Positions 35,365 through 44,967 are shown, counted from the stretch's first letter. The stretch: 64,000 nt of DNA from Chryseobacterium phosphatilyticum (GCF_002899825.2 NZ_PPED02000002.1:410159-474158), one strand, 5' to 3'. Numbers and translations: made by a program. The notes: a model not told the origin generated them from the sequence alone.

Positions 35365-38187
35365 CTAATACCATCCTCTTCTGGCAGCATTAATAATTGA
35401 GCTAAGATTGAGCACCAACGTATATCTGATTCGTTTTGCGTAATCTTTGAATGCAGGCTCAAATCCTAAAGAAGATTGTATCGGGAAATAAATTTCCAGA
35501 AAATCCGGGATGATTCTTACTTTAATACCACTATCCCAAATGAATTTGGCAGGAAGATCTTTGTTTTTATACATTCCTGCATCCGCATATACATGGAAGA
35601 TTTTCCAGACACTGGAATCAACATTGAAAGAAGTGATCCATTGGTTGACTGTTCCGGGGATAAAAGATTTAAACCCTCCGTCTGCCAGAATAAACTGTTG
35701 GGAAAGAAGACCACTGTCAGCACTTTCTCCTAAAAGATTATAGGAAAAAGAATAATTGGATACTCTGGAAATTCCATAATCAAACAAATTGTTTCTGGTG
35801 TTGTTTCTTACGAAATATCCGGCAAATAAACGAAGACTTAGCTTTTGTTTAGGAGCAAACTCCCATCTATAGAAACCTTCAGCTGTAATTTTGTTGAAAT
35901 CTTCCATTCCTTGTGTGCTGAGGCTAAAGCTTTTTTCATGGATCATCTGGTTATCTGTGTAACCATACCCAAGACTCCAGAGATTGTATTTTTTATAATC
36001 ATCATTGGCAATCATTTTAGGGCTCAGATCTCTTTCTAAATAATTATAAGAAAATGCTAATCCTCTGCTTACTGTACTTCTTGGGTTTTTTCTAAAATTA
36101 ATATTTGAAAATAAACCGGCCTTTCTGTAGGCTAATCCATAATCATAGTGAAAGTAAGAAGCCGATGCTCCAAAGGTTAGACTGCGGATAATGCTTTCAG
36201 CCGGTAAAAAAGAATAGGATACAGCTCCTGATCCGGTTAGTTTTCCGGTTCCTGTACTGTATGTTGGAGTAACTGAATAGAGAAATTTCTGATCAAAAAA
36301 AGACTGATTCTTAAGGTTTATTCCCACCAGGAATTTATCATAGGTATTGTTGAAACGTACTCTTGGGCTGATATAAATCTCATTATATTCAGGATCCGGA
36401 ATGTCTTTTATTAATTTAAGCTTAATTCTTTTAGCGTTGGAAAAGAGCCCTTTGGCATAGAGAAAGTTATTCCTGTATTTCGATTCAGGAAAGATGTAGC
36501 CGCTATTCAATGTGACTTTATAAATATTGTCAGAAGCAGGAAGAGAAATAGTAGTGACATCCTGATTTTCTTCAGTGTCTATCCAATATGCTTTCTTTTC
36601 TCCTTCTTTAGACTGGGTTTCCATTTTTACCGGAATAGAAGCTGTTGTATTTTTCAAGATCTTGATCTGCAGGGAGTCATTTTCTTTTTTAATATGCCCC
36701 AGTTTGAAATCAACTCTGTTTTTATGTTTAAAAAATTTTGAAAGATAAGTTGTTGATTTATCTTTCTCCGAAAGTGTTTTTAGAAATTCTTCAGGATTTA
36801 TTTTTTTTCCGGAGTTTTGAGAAATATAATTTTTTACAATGCTGTTAAATTTATCATTGCCCATTTTGGCAGCCGAATAGCTTAACAAGCTTCCTGTTTC
36901 AAAGCTACTGATTGCCATCTCATTAAAATTACTCAGAGAGGTAAAGTCTTCCTCAATCTTCTGATCCAGATTTTGCAACATAATATAATGGTATGCCAAT
37001 CCGTAACGATCTGAAAGCTTAAGTTTGGAAGCATGAAACAGTTTTAAAGGTTTGATACCGAATATTTTTGTTTCCGGCAACATCCCCAAAAGCTTAGTAT
37101 CATGATAAAATTTGTCAAGATATTGAATTTCAAGATATGATTTTAACCCATTCGCAAACCAATGATCTTTTTGTTTGTCGGAAATTATAATTTCATTAAG
37201 GATCTTTTTGGTGATCATCCCAAAATAATCAAGATCGGTTTTTTCAGCGTCAGTAAATAGCTGGAATCTGAATTTCCAGAATTTGATATCGTTATTTCCG
37301 AAGAAGTCTTCCTTTGCTTTGAATTTATCTGAAATGAAAATACTTTCCGGGAGATGCCCGATTTTTTCTTTAAGAAACTTTAATTGCAGTGGCAGATAAA
37401 ATTCCAGATTTTGCCTCTCCTCAGGTTTTAAATTGTATCCAAATTTAATTTCGGTATCATCACCGTCAATATTGGTTTTTATAGACGGATAGGTTGTGGG
37501 TGAAATCAAAAACTCCGGGTCTGATTCCAGATAACCTTTGAACGAATTCATCTGGGTTTGTGGCAGATTACCTTCAACAAAGCTATTGACAGGGATATCA
37601 AAATTTACAGTCCAGAATGTATTGAAACTTACCGGTTCTTCAATATCATGATATTTTCTTTCGGAAATATTGTCCGGATCAAAATGATCCGGAACAATAA
37701 AGAAATATTTTAATGCAATGTTTTGACCAGATGTTCCATATCCTGTAAACCTTCCATCGGGAAGTTGTATCCGATATTGTAACTGCAGTGTAATGCTTTT
37801 ACCGGGTTGTAATACCTCTTTCAGAGGAATAAAAAGATTTTCATCTGAAAGCGTATTGACAGGAATTATCTCATTCTCCGGGTTTTTGATGGTCAGATCC
37901 AATAATTTTCCAAGCTGATTGCTTTTAGCAAAGTGCAGGTCATTATTTCTGTCTTCCAGTTTTCTATACACTAAAGAGGTTCCACGCTTGTTATATGCTG
38001 AAACCCAATTTAAAAGTTTGACTTGCTGAAGGTCTTTGTCAGATTGGTTGTGATACACAATTTCCTGATTGACTTCAAGCGTTTTTCTGTCAGAAGACAA
38101 CCTTGCTTCAATATAGATGCTGTCTTTCTGCGCAGAAATCTGTACAACTCCCAAAAACAAAATAAGGCAAATGCTGATCTTTTTCAA
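35365..38187 (-). CDS. M1-peptidase-like domain fused to an outer-membrane barrel (no HEXXH)
   Basis: A 940-residue exported protein beginning at TTG (MKKISICLILFLGVVQISAQ signal). The N-terminal third resembles the beta-domain of M1 aminopeptidases (EARLSSDRKTLEVNQEIVYHNQS, PVNSFVEGNLPQ). The region where an M1 catalytic domain would lie has DHWFANGLKSYLEIQYLDKFY (cf. W-x-NEGF-A-Y), but HEXXH is not visible; KILNEIIIS stands there. The C-terminal part from about residue 600 is barrel-like (SFLPAESIIRSLTFGASASYFHYD) and ends AARRGWY. A TATATTTG element is 17 bp upstream of the start. A non-catalytic or atypical surface protein is likely. Confidence 0.75.
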   Translation of the reverse strand: MKKISICLILFLGVVQISAQKDSIYIEARLSSDRKTLEVNQEIVYHNQSDKDLQQVKLLNWVSAYNKRGTSLVYRKLEDRNNDLHFAKSNQLGKLLDLTIKNPENEIIPVNTLSDENLFIPLKEVLQPGKSITLQLQYRIQLPDGRFTGYGTSGQNIALKYFFIVPDHFDPDNISERKYHDIEEPVSFNTFWTVNFDIPVNSFVEGNLPQTQMNSFKGYLESDPEFLISPTTYPSIKTNIDGDDTEIKFGYNLKPEERQNLEFYLPLQLKFLKEKIGHLPESIFISDKFKAKEDFFGNNDIKFWKFRFQLFTDAEKTDLDYFGMITKKILNEIIISDKQKDHWFANGLKSYLEIQYLDKFYHDTKLLGMLPETKIFGIKPLKLFHASKLKLSDRYGLAYHYIMLQNLDQKIEEDFTSLSNFNEMAISSFETGSLLSYSAAKMGNDKFNSIVKNYISQNSGKKINPEEFLKTLSEKDKSTTYLSKFFKHKNRVDFKLGHIKKENDSLQIKILKNTTASIPVKMETQSKEGEKKAYWIDTEENQDVTTISLPASDNIYKVTLNSGYIFPESKYRNNFLYAKGLFSNAKRIKLKLIKDIPDPEYNEIYISPRVRFNNTYDKFLVGINLKNQSFFDQKFLYSVTPTYSTGTGKLTGSGAVSYSFLPAESIIRSLTFGASASYFHYDYGLAYRKAGLFSNINFRKNPRSTVSRGLAFSYNYLERDLSPKMIANDDYKKYNLWSLGYGYTDNQMIHEKSFSLSTQGMEDFNKITAEGFYRWEFAPKQKLSLRLFAGYFVRNNTRNNLFDYGISRVSNYSFSYNLLGESADSGLLSQQFILADGGFKSFIPGTVNQWITSFNVDSSVWKIFHVYADAGMYKNKDLPAKFIWDSGIKVRIIPDFLEIYFPIQSSLGFEPAFKDYAKRIRYTLVLNLSSIINAARRGWY

Positions 38188-38240
38188 ATACTGGTGATAA
38201 AGCCCAAATATAACTTATTTTGTATATACTTTCTAGGATT

Positions 38241-39620
38241 TTAGTTCTGAATTTCTTTTTTTACCAAAGAATTAATATATGCGTTCCAGCCTTCGGTTTT
38301 ATAAGTGACTGCAGATGCTTCTGGATCATCAGATTTATAGATCCCTCTCCCCACAATAATAAAGTCTGTATGCAAAGTTCTGAAGACATGTTCAGGTGTG
38401 TTGTATTGTTGTCCTTTACCATCTCCCGAATCAGCAAGATTTACTCCCGGAGTAAATAATAAAAGGTCTTCAGGAATCTTATTCTGAGCTACACCTCCGA
38501 TTACATTCGGATGAGATAGAGCTACTTTTAAAGCTTCTTCACGGTAACTTGCAGTTGTTAACGTTCCTTTTGAAGACATTCCTACAATAGCTACAACACC
38601 TACATTTTTAAAACAGTCTAAAGATTCAAAGCCTCCGATTACCTGAGATGTTACAAAATCTGCCCAATCTGTAATTTTGAATACACCGCTGGTGAACTGT
38701 AATTCTTGTGTATTTCCAATATCTGCAAACTTTCTGTCTTCCATCAATAAAAATTGGTGCTTAGCAGCAATTTCTTTTAAAGGAACTATTGTTTTTTCGT
38801 ATTCGAAATCTGAAATAATATCGATATGGGTTTTTAAAGCAACAATATGTGGACCTACTTTTTCAGCTAAAGCCAGGAGTTCTTGTGTTGTGGTTACATC
38901 TGCAGAAGCAATCAGGTTTGATTTTTTTGTCAATGCTGCTTCAAGCAATTTTTTTGAAACTGAGTGCTGCGCATTCTGAAGTTTCTGTTCATAAGAAGAT
39001 CTGATTTCTTCTTCAAACTGAATATGATTCCCTTGTAGGAAATCCTGGATTCTCTTTACTTCTTCATCAGATAATTCTCCGTTTTCCTGAAGAATTTCGC
39101 ATACTTCAGAAATATTGAAAAGAGTATGTACTCTGTATCCTTTATTTTCCAATAATTGTTTCCCTCCCTGTTCTCTATCCAATACGACAACGATATCTGA
39201 AACTTTAAGATCTTCCTGCTCCACTTCCGCAATAGTTTCCACCAAAGATTTTCCTGACGTAATAACATCTTCTACCAAAAGACAGTTTTGATCTTTCTGA
39301 TAAATTCCCTCGATCATTTTTTTGGTTCCATAGCTTTTAGCTTCTTTTCTTTTAATAATTAATGGAATATAGCTTTCCAGTGACATGGCTGTAGCCATTG
39401 GAAGTGCTGCATAAGGAACTCCACAGATTAAATCAAAATTATCCAGAGGAAGCATTTCCAATAAATAATTAGCAAGATTTTTTAAGATTTTAGGATCTGA
39501 AGCCAGAGGTCTTAAGTCTACATAAAAAGGACTTTCAATACCACTTTTCAAGGTAAACCTACCGAATTTGATGATGCCCAGTTTGTAACACTCTAAGAAG
39601 AATTCTTTTTTACTTTCCAT
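38241..39620 (-). CDS. Bifunctional orotate phosphoribosyltransferase / OMP decarboxylase (UMP synthase)
   Basis: A 459-residue fusion that performs the last two steps of UMP synthesis. N-terminal half (1-205) is PyrE-like: LKSGIESPFYVDLRPL and the PRPP motif CLLVEDVITSGKSL. C-terminal half (about 215-459) is OMP decarboxylase with LLMEDRKFADIGNT carrying the Asp-x-Lys-x-x-Asp catalytic set, then GVVAIVGMSSKGTL and FIIVGRGIYKSDDPE. The N-to-C order is the eukaryote-like UMPS arrangement, known in Bacteroidetes. A clean promoter lies 20 bp upstream of the ATG. Confidence 0.96.
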   Translation of the reverse strand: MESKKEFFLECYKLGIIKFGRFTLKSGIESPFYVDLRPLASDPKILKNLANYLLEMLPLDNFDLICGVPYAALPMATAMSLESYIPLIIKRKEAKSYGTKKMIEGIYQKDQNCLLVEDVITSGKSLVETIAEVEQEDLKVSDIVVVLDREQGGKQLLENKGYRVHTLFNISEVCEILQENGELSDEEVKRIQDFLQGNHIQFEEEIRSSYEQKLQNAQHSVSKKLLEAALTKKSNLIASADVTTTQELLALAEKVGPHIVALKTHIDIISDFEYEKTIVPLKEIAAKHQFLLMEDRKFADIGNTQELQFTSGVFKITDWADFVTSQVIGGFESLDCFKNVGVVAIVGMSSKGTLTTASYREEALKVALSHPNVIGGVAQNKIPEDLLLFTPGVNLADSGDGKGQQYNTPEHVFRTLHTDFIIVGRGIYKSDDPEASAVTYKTEGWNAYINSLVKKEIQN

Positions 39621-39639
39621 TATTTTTTATTAGATATTG

Positions 39640-39668
39640 CAAATTTAAGGATTTGAAATAAGGCTCAA
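39640..39668 (-). promoter_or_regulatory. Promoter of the UMP synthase gene
   Basis: Minus strand: TTG (39666-39668), 18-bp spacer, TAAATTTG (39640-39647); exact consensus. Confidence 0.78.
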
Positions 39669-39690
39669 AAATTTATTACCTATTTGTAAA

Positions 39691-39722
39691 TAAAAAACCA
39701 CCCCGAATCTTCCGGGATGGTT
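39691..39722 (-). terminator. Terminator after the YkvA-like gene
   Basis: On the minus strand AACCATCCCG ... CGGGGTGGTT, closed by a U-G wobble that works only in this orientation, followed by TTTTTTA. Confidence 0.85.
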
Positions 39723-39740
39723 CTAAAATATAATAAACTA

Positions 39741-40082
39741 TTATTTTATGACTTCAGCATCAATGACCTGGGTGCCGTTATATTTCCTCTCGGCTTCCCA
39801 AAGTAAAAATTTGTCAACCTCCTTGATGAGTTTAGGAATTGTCAGCGATAATACTGCTATATCATCCATTACTCCAAGTACCGGTATGGCAAACTCTGGA
39901 AGCAGGTCAATAGGAGAGATAACATATAAAAGTCCTAGTAAAGGAAGAATAATGTCGATAGATTTCATTGGATATACTCCTTTTCTCCACATTTTAACCA
40001 TTCTGAAAATATCAGGGATCTTTTTTACAAAGCCCTTGTGACTGATAGCTTCTTTTGCAAGATTTAATTTTGAATATTTCAT
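39741..40082 (-). CDS. DUF1232 (YkvA-like) membrane protein
   Basis: A 113-residue protein with the DUF1232 core LLGLLYVISPIDLLPEFAIPVLGVMDDIAVLSLTIP near residues 48-85, which forms short membrane-associated helices. The basic N-terminus (KLNLAKEAISHKG, RMVKMWRKG) precedes it. Function unknown. It lies downstream of two thioredoxin-like genes and has its own terminator. Confidence 0.88.
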   Translation of the reverse strand: MKYSKLNLAKEAISHKGFVKKIPDIFRMVKMWRKGVYPMKSIDIILPLLGLLYVISPIDLLPEFAIPVLGVMDDIAVLSLTIPKLIKEVDKFLLWEAERKYNGTQVIDAEVIK

Positions 40083-40164
40083 TTTGTGTTTGAATTTAAT
40101 AAACTTTTCAACACTATAAATTTCACAAATCCTGTACCAACAAATTATAAAATTTAGTTAAAAA

Positions 40165-40704
40165 TTATTTGATGATATTATCAATGAACTGATGTACAGT
40201 CTCTGAGTCCCAATCTTTTGACGCATCTTCTTTAATCAGTATTCTTCCGTTTTTATCCAGCAGAAAAGTGGTAGGAAATACTTTAGGAAGAATTTTTTCA
40301 GAAATCGGACTTTGTGCGATGTACACAGGCACGGTATAATTGTTTTCTTTTAAAAACTTTCTTATATCTTCTTCCTTGTCATTCATGGCGATAAGTACAA
40401 AGTCAACATTTCCTTTCCTGGAGTCATACAGTTTCTGAATAGATGGCCATTCTTTTCTGCATGGCGGGCACCAGGTTCCCCAAAAGTTTAGAAATACGGC
40501 CTTGTCTTTAAAGCTTTTAAGATTTGTGCTTGGTGCATTGATTCCTTTAAGATCAACATCGTAGTCTTCTTCACTTATATGTACGGCATTTTCAATGGTT
40601 GCAATTGGGAAGAACTGATCTTTAAGAAAATTTCTTATTCCGGGTACAAATGCAACAATACCAATAATCGCGACTAATACAACATAAATGATATTCTTTT
40701 TCAT
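40165..40704 (-). CDS. TlpA/ResA-type membrane-anchored thioredoxin
   Basis: A 179-residue thioredoxin-fold protein with an N-terminal helix (IIYVVLVAIIGIVAFV) that anchors it in the inner membrane facing the periplasm. The active site WGTWCPPCRKEWP has Cys79 and Cys82; the cis-Pro loop is VFPTTFLLDKNGRI. The spacing of LKGINAPSTNLKSFKDKAVFLNFW is that of TlpA/ResA, which reduce disulfides in exported or cytochrome proteins. It lies 10 bp downstream of another thioredoxin-like gene. Confidence 0.93.
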   Translation of the reverse strand: MKKNIIYVVLVAIIGIVAFVPGIRNFLKDQFFPIATIENAVHISEEDYDVDLKGINAPSTNLKSFKDKAVFLNFWGTWCPPCRKEWPSIQKLYDSRKGNVDFVLIAMNDKEEDIRKFLKENNYTVPVYIAQSPISEKILPKVFPTTFLLDKNGRILIKEDASKDWDSETVHQFIDNIIK

Positions 40705-40714
40705 ATTCTGTTTT

Positions 40715-41278
40715 TTATAGCAGATCTAAAATTTCCTGAACAGCATCTTTACCTCTGTTTTTGGCATAATATATCTGCAGATCGTTGTAGAAACTATCTT
40801 TCGGATAAGCTTCAGGATCTGCTTTGTATTTCATAAGAAGCTCATATCCGTATTTTGGACGAGGCCCCCATGAATTTTTTACATTAAAATCTTTATCCAG
40901 AATAAGAACCTTCGGAATAGACTCTGTACCATTGGTTAAAAATTGATTGATAAGACTTTTATCACGATCTCTCAGGAATACTCTTACCTCATTGTGACCT
41001 TCAAAGAACTTAAAAAGTGCTGGTACTGTTGCACTTGCGTCACCACACCACGCTTCGGAAATAATTAAAATTCTTCCGTCAAAGTTTTTTGTCAGGAGTT
41101 CCTGTATTTGTTCTTCAGCAGGAACATACTTCTTTACAGTTCTGTCCATTCTCTGAAGTCCAAGCTCGTAGTATTGTTTATAATCAGCTTCCTGTTGGTT
41201 AGCCGGATTTTCTAATCTTTCTTTTGCTATCTGAAGGTATTCTTCAAAAGAAATTCCTTGATCCCAGTAATTTTTCAT
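40715..41278 (-). CDS. Cytosolic thioredoxin-family protein with a CGDA site
   Basis: A 187-residue thioredoxin-like protein without a signal peptide. The active-site region is ISEAWCGDASATVPALF; Cys78 is followed by GDA, so the second Cys of CxxC is replaced. The later IPKVLILDKDFNVKNSWGPRP is the cis-Pro loop plus a family-specific segment. This WCGD form is a recognised Bacteroidetes subgroup, and its reaction is unclear since it cannot form the usual internal disulfide. It is between aroC (17 bp away) and the TlpA-like gene, so likely in one operon. Confidence 0.85.
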   Translation of the reverse strand: MKNYWDQGISFEEYLQIAKERLENPANQQEADYKQYYELGLQRMDRTVKKYVPAEEQIQELLTKNFDGRILIISEAWCGDASATVPALFKFFEGHNEVRVFLRDRDKSLINQFLTNGTESIPKVLILDKDFNVKNSWGPRPKYGYELLMKYKADPEAYPKDSFYNDLQIYYAKNRGKDAVQEILDLL

Positions 41279-41295
41279 TACGAAAAATATTTATA

Positions 41296-42366
41296 TTAAA
41301 AATTATTGATATTTCTTGTTTTATTGATCAAAAACAAATCAGCCAATACAAATGCAGCAAGGCTTTCCACTACAGGAACGGCTCTCGGAACCACACATGG
41401 GTCATGACGCCCTTTTCCTTCCACCACAACAGGATTGCCTTCTTTATCAATGCTATCCTGAGGTCTTAAAATAGTGGCTACAGGTTTGAAAGCTATCCGG
41501 AAATAGATATCCATTCCGTTAGAAATTCCGCCCTGAATTCCCCCTGAAAGATTTGATTTTGTTGTAAAATCCGTATTGAAGGCATCATTATGCTCCTTTC
41601 CTGTCATTTTGGCTCCACAAAATCCACTCCCGTACTCAAAACCTTTGCAGGCATTGATGTTTAACATTGCTTTTGCCAGTTCAGCCTGAAGTTTTGAAAA
41701 TATCGGTTCTCCAATTCCTACAGGAACGTTTTTGATAACACAGGTAATGGTTCCTCCAATGGTATTCCCTTCTTTTTTAATCTCTTTAATTTTTGAGATC
41801 ATTTTTTCAGCGGTCTCCGTATCCGGACAACGTACATCATTGCTTTCTGTTTTAGAAAAGTCTAAGGCCTGATAAGGTTTTTCGCAGAAAATATCACCTA
41901 CAGAAGAAACATAAGCATTAATTTCAATATCGGGTAACAATTGTTTGGCAAGAGCACCAGCTACCACCCAGTTCATTGTTTCTCTGGCGGAAGATTTTCC
42001 ACCCCCACGATAATCTCTTAACCCAAATTTCTGGTCGTAAGTGAAATCTGCATGACTGGGACGATATGCCTGTGCAATATGGTCATAATCTTTTGATTTC
42101 TGATTTTCGTTTTCAATAATAAAGCCAATTGGGGTACCGGTTGTTTTTCCATCAAAGATCCCGGAAAGAAATTGTACTGTGTCACTTTCCTTTCTTTGAG
42201 TAACGATCGCAGACTGTCCCGGCTTTCTTCGGTTAAGTTCGTATTGAACCTTATCGAGATCTACCGTTAAACCTGCCGGAAAATTATTGATGATACCGCC
42301 ATAAGCCACTCCGTGACTTTCTCCAAATGTTGTAAGACTAAGAAGATTACCTAATGTGTTGAACAT
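41296..42366 (-). CDS. aroC: Chorismate synthase
   Basis: Makes chorismate from EPSP with reduced FMN as cofactor, the last step of the shikimate pathway. 356 residues; [53 protein letters not shown] (the RGGGRSSARET-type motif) and [18 protein letters not shown] are diagnostic. A TAATTTTG (-7) element ends 4 bp before the ATG, so the mRNA may be leaderless. It leads a short run with two thioredoxin-like genes. Confidence 0.98.
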   Translation of the reverse strand: MFNTLGNLLSLTTFGESHGVAYGGIINNFPAGLTVDLDKVQYELNRRKPGQSAIVTQRKESDTVQFLSGIFDGKTTGTPIGFIIENENQKSKDYDHIAQAYRPSHADFTYDQKFGLRDYRGGGKSSARETMNWVVAGALAKQLLPDIEINAYVSSVGDIFCEKPYQALDFSKTESNDVRCPDTETAEKMISKIKEIKKEGNTIGGTITCVIKNVPVGIGEPIFSKLQAELAKAMLNINACKGFEYGSGFCGAKMTGKEHNDAFNTDFTTKSNLSGGIQGGISNGMDIYFRIAFKPVATILRPQDSIDKEGNPVVVEGKGRHDPCVVPRAVPVVESLAAFVLADLFLINKTRNINNF

Positions 42367-42370
42367 GATA

Positions 42371-42378
42371 CAAAATTA
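42371..42378 (-). promoter_or_regulatory. -7 element directly before aroC
   Basis: Minus strand TAATTTTG; the G is separated from the ATG by 4 bp. No TTG partner at the proper spacing was found. Confidence 0.5.
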
Positions 42379-42416
42379 CCTTTTTTTCTTCATATAATAA
42401 AGTTTCAGGATTTGTT

Positions 42417-44051
42417 CTATTTATCAGTGTTTTTGATATTATTAATCACGCTTGCTGCCTCCTTTTTTTCTTCGCAGGAAAGTTTTCTAGTGATAAATCC
42501 TTTTTTGATATCGTTTTTATCTGAAAGTTGTGGAAAAACCCCGGCTTTAATATCTTCAGAAACAAAACTTGCAGAAATGGCGGGAAGAGGAGTGTCAAAA
42601 TTATAAGGATAATTTTTTGAAACATGAAATTTTAAATTCCCGATCTTATATGTTTTAAATTGTCGATATTGATAGGTTGATGGTTTGTAAAGCTGTTCTT
42701 TTTCAAATCCTGCCATGAAACTTCCCAATCTGAAACTTGGAATATATTGCTGAATAAGAGTAGGGAAGGTAAGGGCCGAAATCAGAATGATACTTAATAC
42801 TGAAAAAATAATGATAGATTTTCTTTTGTTAAAATACTCATAAAATATAACAAAAAATAGTACGAAGAATACATCAATGAAAAACCGGTATTGGGCGGAA
42901 AAAGCAAGTGTGAATATGCTTTTGATTAACAATGAAAAGTATATTATCGTTATAATCTTGTTTTTTTTGATCCAGACAAATGTTGTGAAAATAAGTAAGC
43001 TTATAAGAAAAAGAATATTGATTTTTGATTTGATTCCCTTCAGGAGCAACCAGTTTTTAATATGTTCCCATATAGAAAACTTTTGGATTTCTTCATAAGA
43101 ATACTGCATGTCATACGTTTTCCGAATGGCATATTCCGCGGAGGTTTTTAAAATCTGAGCATCAGGTTTCCAACTGAACCCCCAATCGCCTATAGCAACA
43201 GGAAATATGGGATATCCAAATGTCCATATATTTTTGATGAAGAATAAAAAGAGGATCAATGTTCCAAAAATTAAATTTTTACTATTTGATTTTGAAATAA
43301 AGATACTATATAGAAATACCATTATGGGTAGCCATAGGATGGTGGGTTTGATGGCAAAAGCAAAAACGGCAAAAGCAAAAAGCAGAACAGTGTTTTTATT
43401 TCCTGCGATTATTTCCTGTAAAATAATTAAAGAAAAAATAATGGCAGGAAGATCCGGACTTGGAGACTGTGAAAACAACAATAAAACAGGGATAAAACAA
43501 AAGGATATCCAGTTCTTTCTTTCAATAATGTAAAAAGTATAAATAACTAAAAGTAGAGTATTGATTCTTAAATACGGATCTGAGAAATTGGAAAATCCGG
43601 CCTGAAAAATATGCCACAACGACATTTGCCCCAAAGTAAGGTCCAGATTCGAAATGCCTTTTGTTAATCCATATTCGGTGAGCCAATTGATAGAAGGTAT
43701 GTAGTATCCGAAATGATCCAGTATGTAAGGATAATAGGATCCAGCCAACAAAATAATTCCTGACATAAAAGCTAATAAATAGCCGTCATTTTTTGAAAAC
43801 CGGTAAAAGAACAGATAAAGTTGATTTTTGAAAAAAAAGAACAATCCTAATGCGATAAAGATTACCTCTAAATAAATATCAAGGGGGTAAAAGAAAGAAA
43901 TCAAAGTCCATATTAAGCTTATCCCTAAAATTCCGGATAGAATTTTTCCGGAAATTCCGTGAAATAAAGTGCCCCATATATTTTCAAAGACTTTCCCCCA
44001 TCCTGCTAAGACGGAGATAATGAAAATCGTAGAAAAGAGAATTACTATCAT
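42417..44051 (-). CDS. LIC_10190-like polytopic membrane protein
   Basis: A 544-residue inner-membrane protein with about 11-13 hydrophobic helices and a C-terminal soluble tail of about 90 residues. The architecture and motifs such as YILDHFGYYIPSINWLTEYG and DPYLRINTLLLV match the LIC_10190 family, suspected to be a glycosyltransferase-like or envelope polysaccharide protein (inference). The start is the ATG at 44049-44051; the longer reading begins with a TTG inside a terminator hairpin. The ATG directly follows the T-run of the previous gene's terminator. Confidence 0.75.
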   Translation of the reverse strand: MIVILFSTIFIISVLAGWGKVFENIWGTLFHGISGKILSGILGISLIWTLISFFYPLDIYLEVIFIALGLFFFFKNQLYLFFYRFSKNDGYLLAFMSGIILLAGSYYPYILDHFGYYIPSINWLTEYGLTKGISNLDLTLGQMSLWHIFQAGFSNFSDPYLRINTLLLVIYTFYIIERKNWISFCFIPVLLLFSQSPSPDLPAIIFSLIILQEIIAGNKNTVLLFAFAVFAFAIKPTILWLPIMVFLYSIFISKSNSKNLIFGTLILFLFFIKNIWTFGYPIFPVAIGDWGFSWKPDAQILKTSAEYAIRKTYDMQYSYEEIQKFSIWEHIKNWLLLKGIKSKINILFLISLLIFTTFVWIKKNKIITIIYFSLLIKSIFTLAFSAQYRFFIDVFFVLFFVIFYEYFNKRKSIIIFSVLSIILISALTFPTLIQQYIPSFRLGSFMAGFEKEQLYKPSTYQYRQFKTYKIGNLKFHVSKNYPYNFDTPLPAISASFVSEDIKAGVFPQLSDKNDIKKGFITRKLSCEEKKEAASVINNIKNTDK

Positions 44052-44057
44052 AAAAAA

Positions 44058-44081
44058 AGATTGCTTAAAAATAAGCAATCT
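44058..44081 (-). terminator. Terminator after the glycine-zipper lipoprotein, abutting the next start codon
   Basis: Perfect 10-bp stem (arms 44058-44067 and 44072-44081, loop of 4) followed on the minus strand by seven T that merge with the next ATG. It likely terminates the upstream gene and leaves a small fraction of read-through. Confidence 0.85.
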
Positions 44082-44103
44082 TTATATGTTATCTTGAAAA
44101 TAT

Positions 44104-44661
44104 TTATCTGCGGGGTTGAACTCTTCCGTCTTTTCTGTCTCCTGATCTCCCTATGGCATATCCTGTAGCACCACCGACTACACCACCAATTACAGCTCCA
44201 AGCCCTCTGTTGTTCTTGGCAACAATGGCACCAACAGCTGCACCACCAACGGTTCCGATAATGGTTCCTTTTGCAGCTTTGCTCATTCCTTTTTTCTTAG
44301 TAGTACCTTGTGATGTTCCACTTCCATTGTCTGCATAGCCACCGTTACTATTTCCTCCGGAATTGGAGTTTGATTGTCGGTCTCTGTATACAGTTCTTGT
44401 TTCTCTTATGATCTGTGGTTTTGAATTATTCGCACTGGTAGCTTTTGCTTTTTTACTCTCTGAAATACTATCTACTTTTTTCTGAGCTTCATAGACCAGT
44501 TTTTCTTTTTCAATAGCCAGTTTCTGTTTTTCTATTTCAAGTTGTCTGGCCTGAAATTCAAGCTTTTGTGCCTCGAGAGACTTCTCGGCGGTTCTGTCAT
44601 CTTTTTTACAGGCTGTTATCAAAAAAACAGATAAGAAACCTGCTAATACTATCTTTTTCAT
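44104..44661 (-). CDS. Lipoprotein with coiled coil and glycine-zipper domain
   Basis: A 185-residue lipoprotein: LITACKKD places the lipidation Cys at 18. Residues 25-70 form a highly charged coiled coil (AQKLEFQARQLEIEKQKLAIEKEKLVYEAQKK), then an Asn/Gly/Ser-rich linker, and a C-terminal YMGG-type glycine zipper (GTIIGTVGGAAVGAIVAKNNRGLGAVIGGVVGGATGYAIGR). Such proteins insert in the outer membrane. Function unknown. Followed by a perfect terminator. Confidence 0.88.
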   Translation of the reverse strand: MKKIVLAGFLSVFLITACKKDDRTAEKSLEAQKLEFQARQLEIEKQKLAIEKEKLVYEAQKKVDSISESKKAKATSANNSKPQIIRETRTVYRDRQSNSNSGGNSNGGYADNGSGTSQGTTKKKGMSKAAKGTIIGTVGGAAVGAIVAKNNRGLGAVIGGVVGGATGYAIGRSGDRKDGRVQPRR

Positions 44662-44798
44662 AATTCAAATTTTAATAAGCTTAAGCCAAAACGACTTTAG
44701 TTTTATTTTTATTTTCAATTATGAAGCCAAATTTTAGTTAAGAAGTGTTAAAGTTGTAAGATGAGGTAAAACTTTCCCTCAAACATGGGATCAAATTC

Positions 44799-44876
44799 AT
44801 GAAAAAAAATATAAATCAAAGATTTAGGCATAATGTTTGTGCATTATTCAGGAAGTTTTCATATTATGAAAATTAA
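44799..44876 (+). CDS. Possible 25-aa peptide
   Basis: Starts MKKNINQRFRHN and ends with the stop at 44874-44876, then a terminator. There is no homology evidence, so this is only a candidate supported by its position just before a strong transcription stop that no other plus-strand gene would need. Confidence 0.3.
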   Translation: MKKNINQRFRHNVCALFRKFSYYEN

Positions 44877-44900
44877 TCTTCTAAACGAGATTCATCATAG

Positions 44901-44926
44901 TTCCCCGGTTTTGCCGGGGAATTTTT
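44901..44926 (+). terminator. Orphan strong terminator
   Basis: TTCCCCGG (44901-44908), loop TTTTG, CCGGGGAA (44914-44921), TTTTT. No annotated plus-strand gene lies upstream of it. Confidence 0.85.
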
Positions 44927-44967
44927 GATTTTACTATTTGTAAATTTTAGTTAATTAATAATTTTCA

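Noticed and set aside
42877..43533. Plus-strand ORFs opposite the LIC_10190-like gene
   Set aside because: Shadows of a hydrophobic protein; low-complexity.
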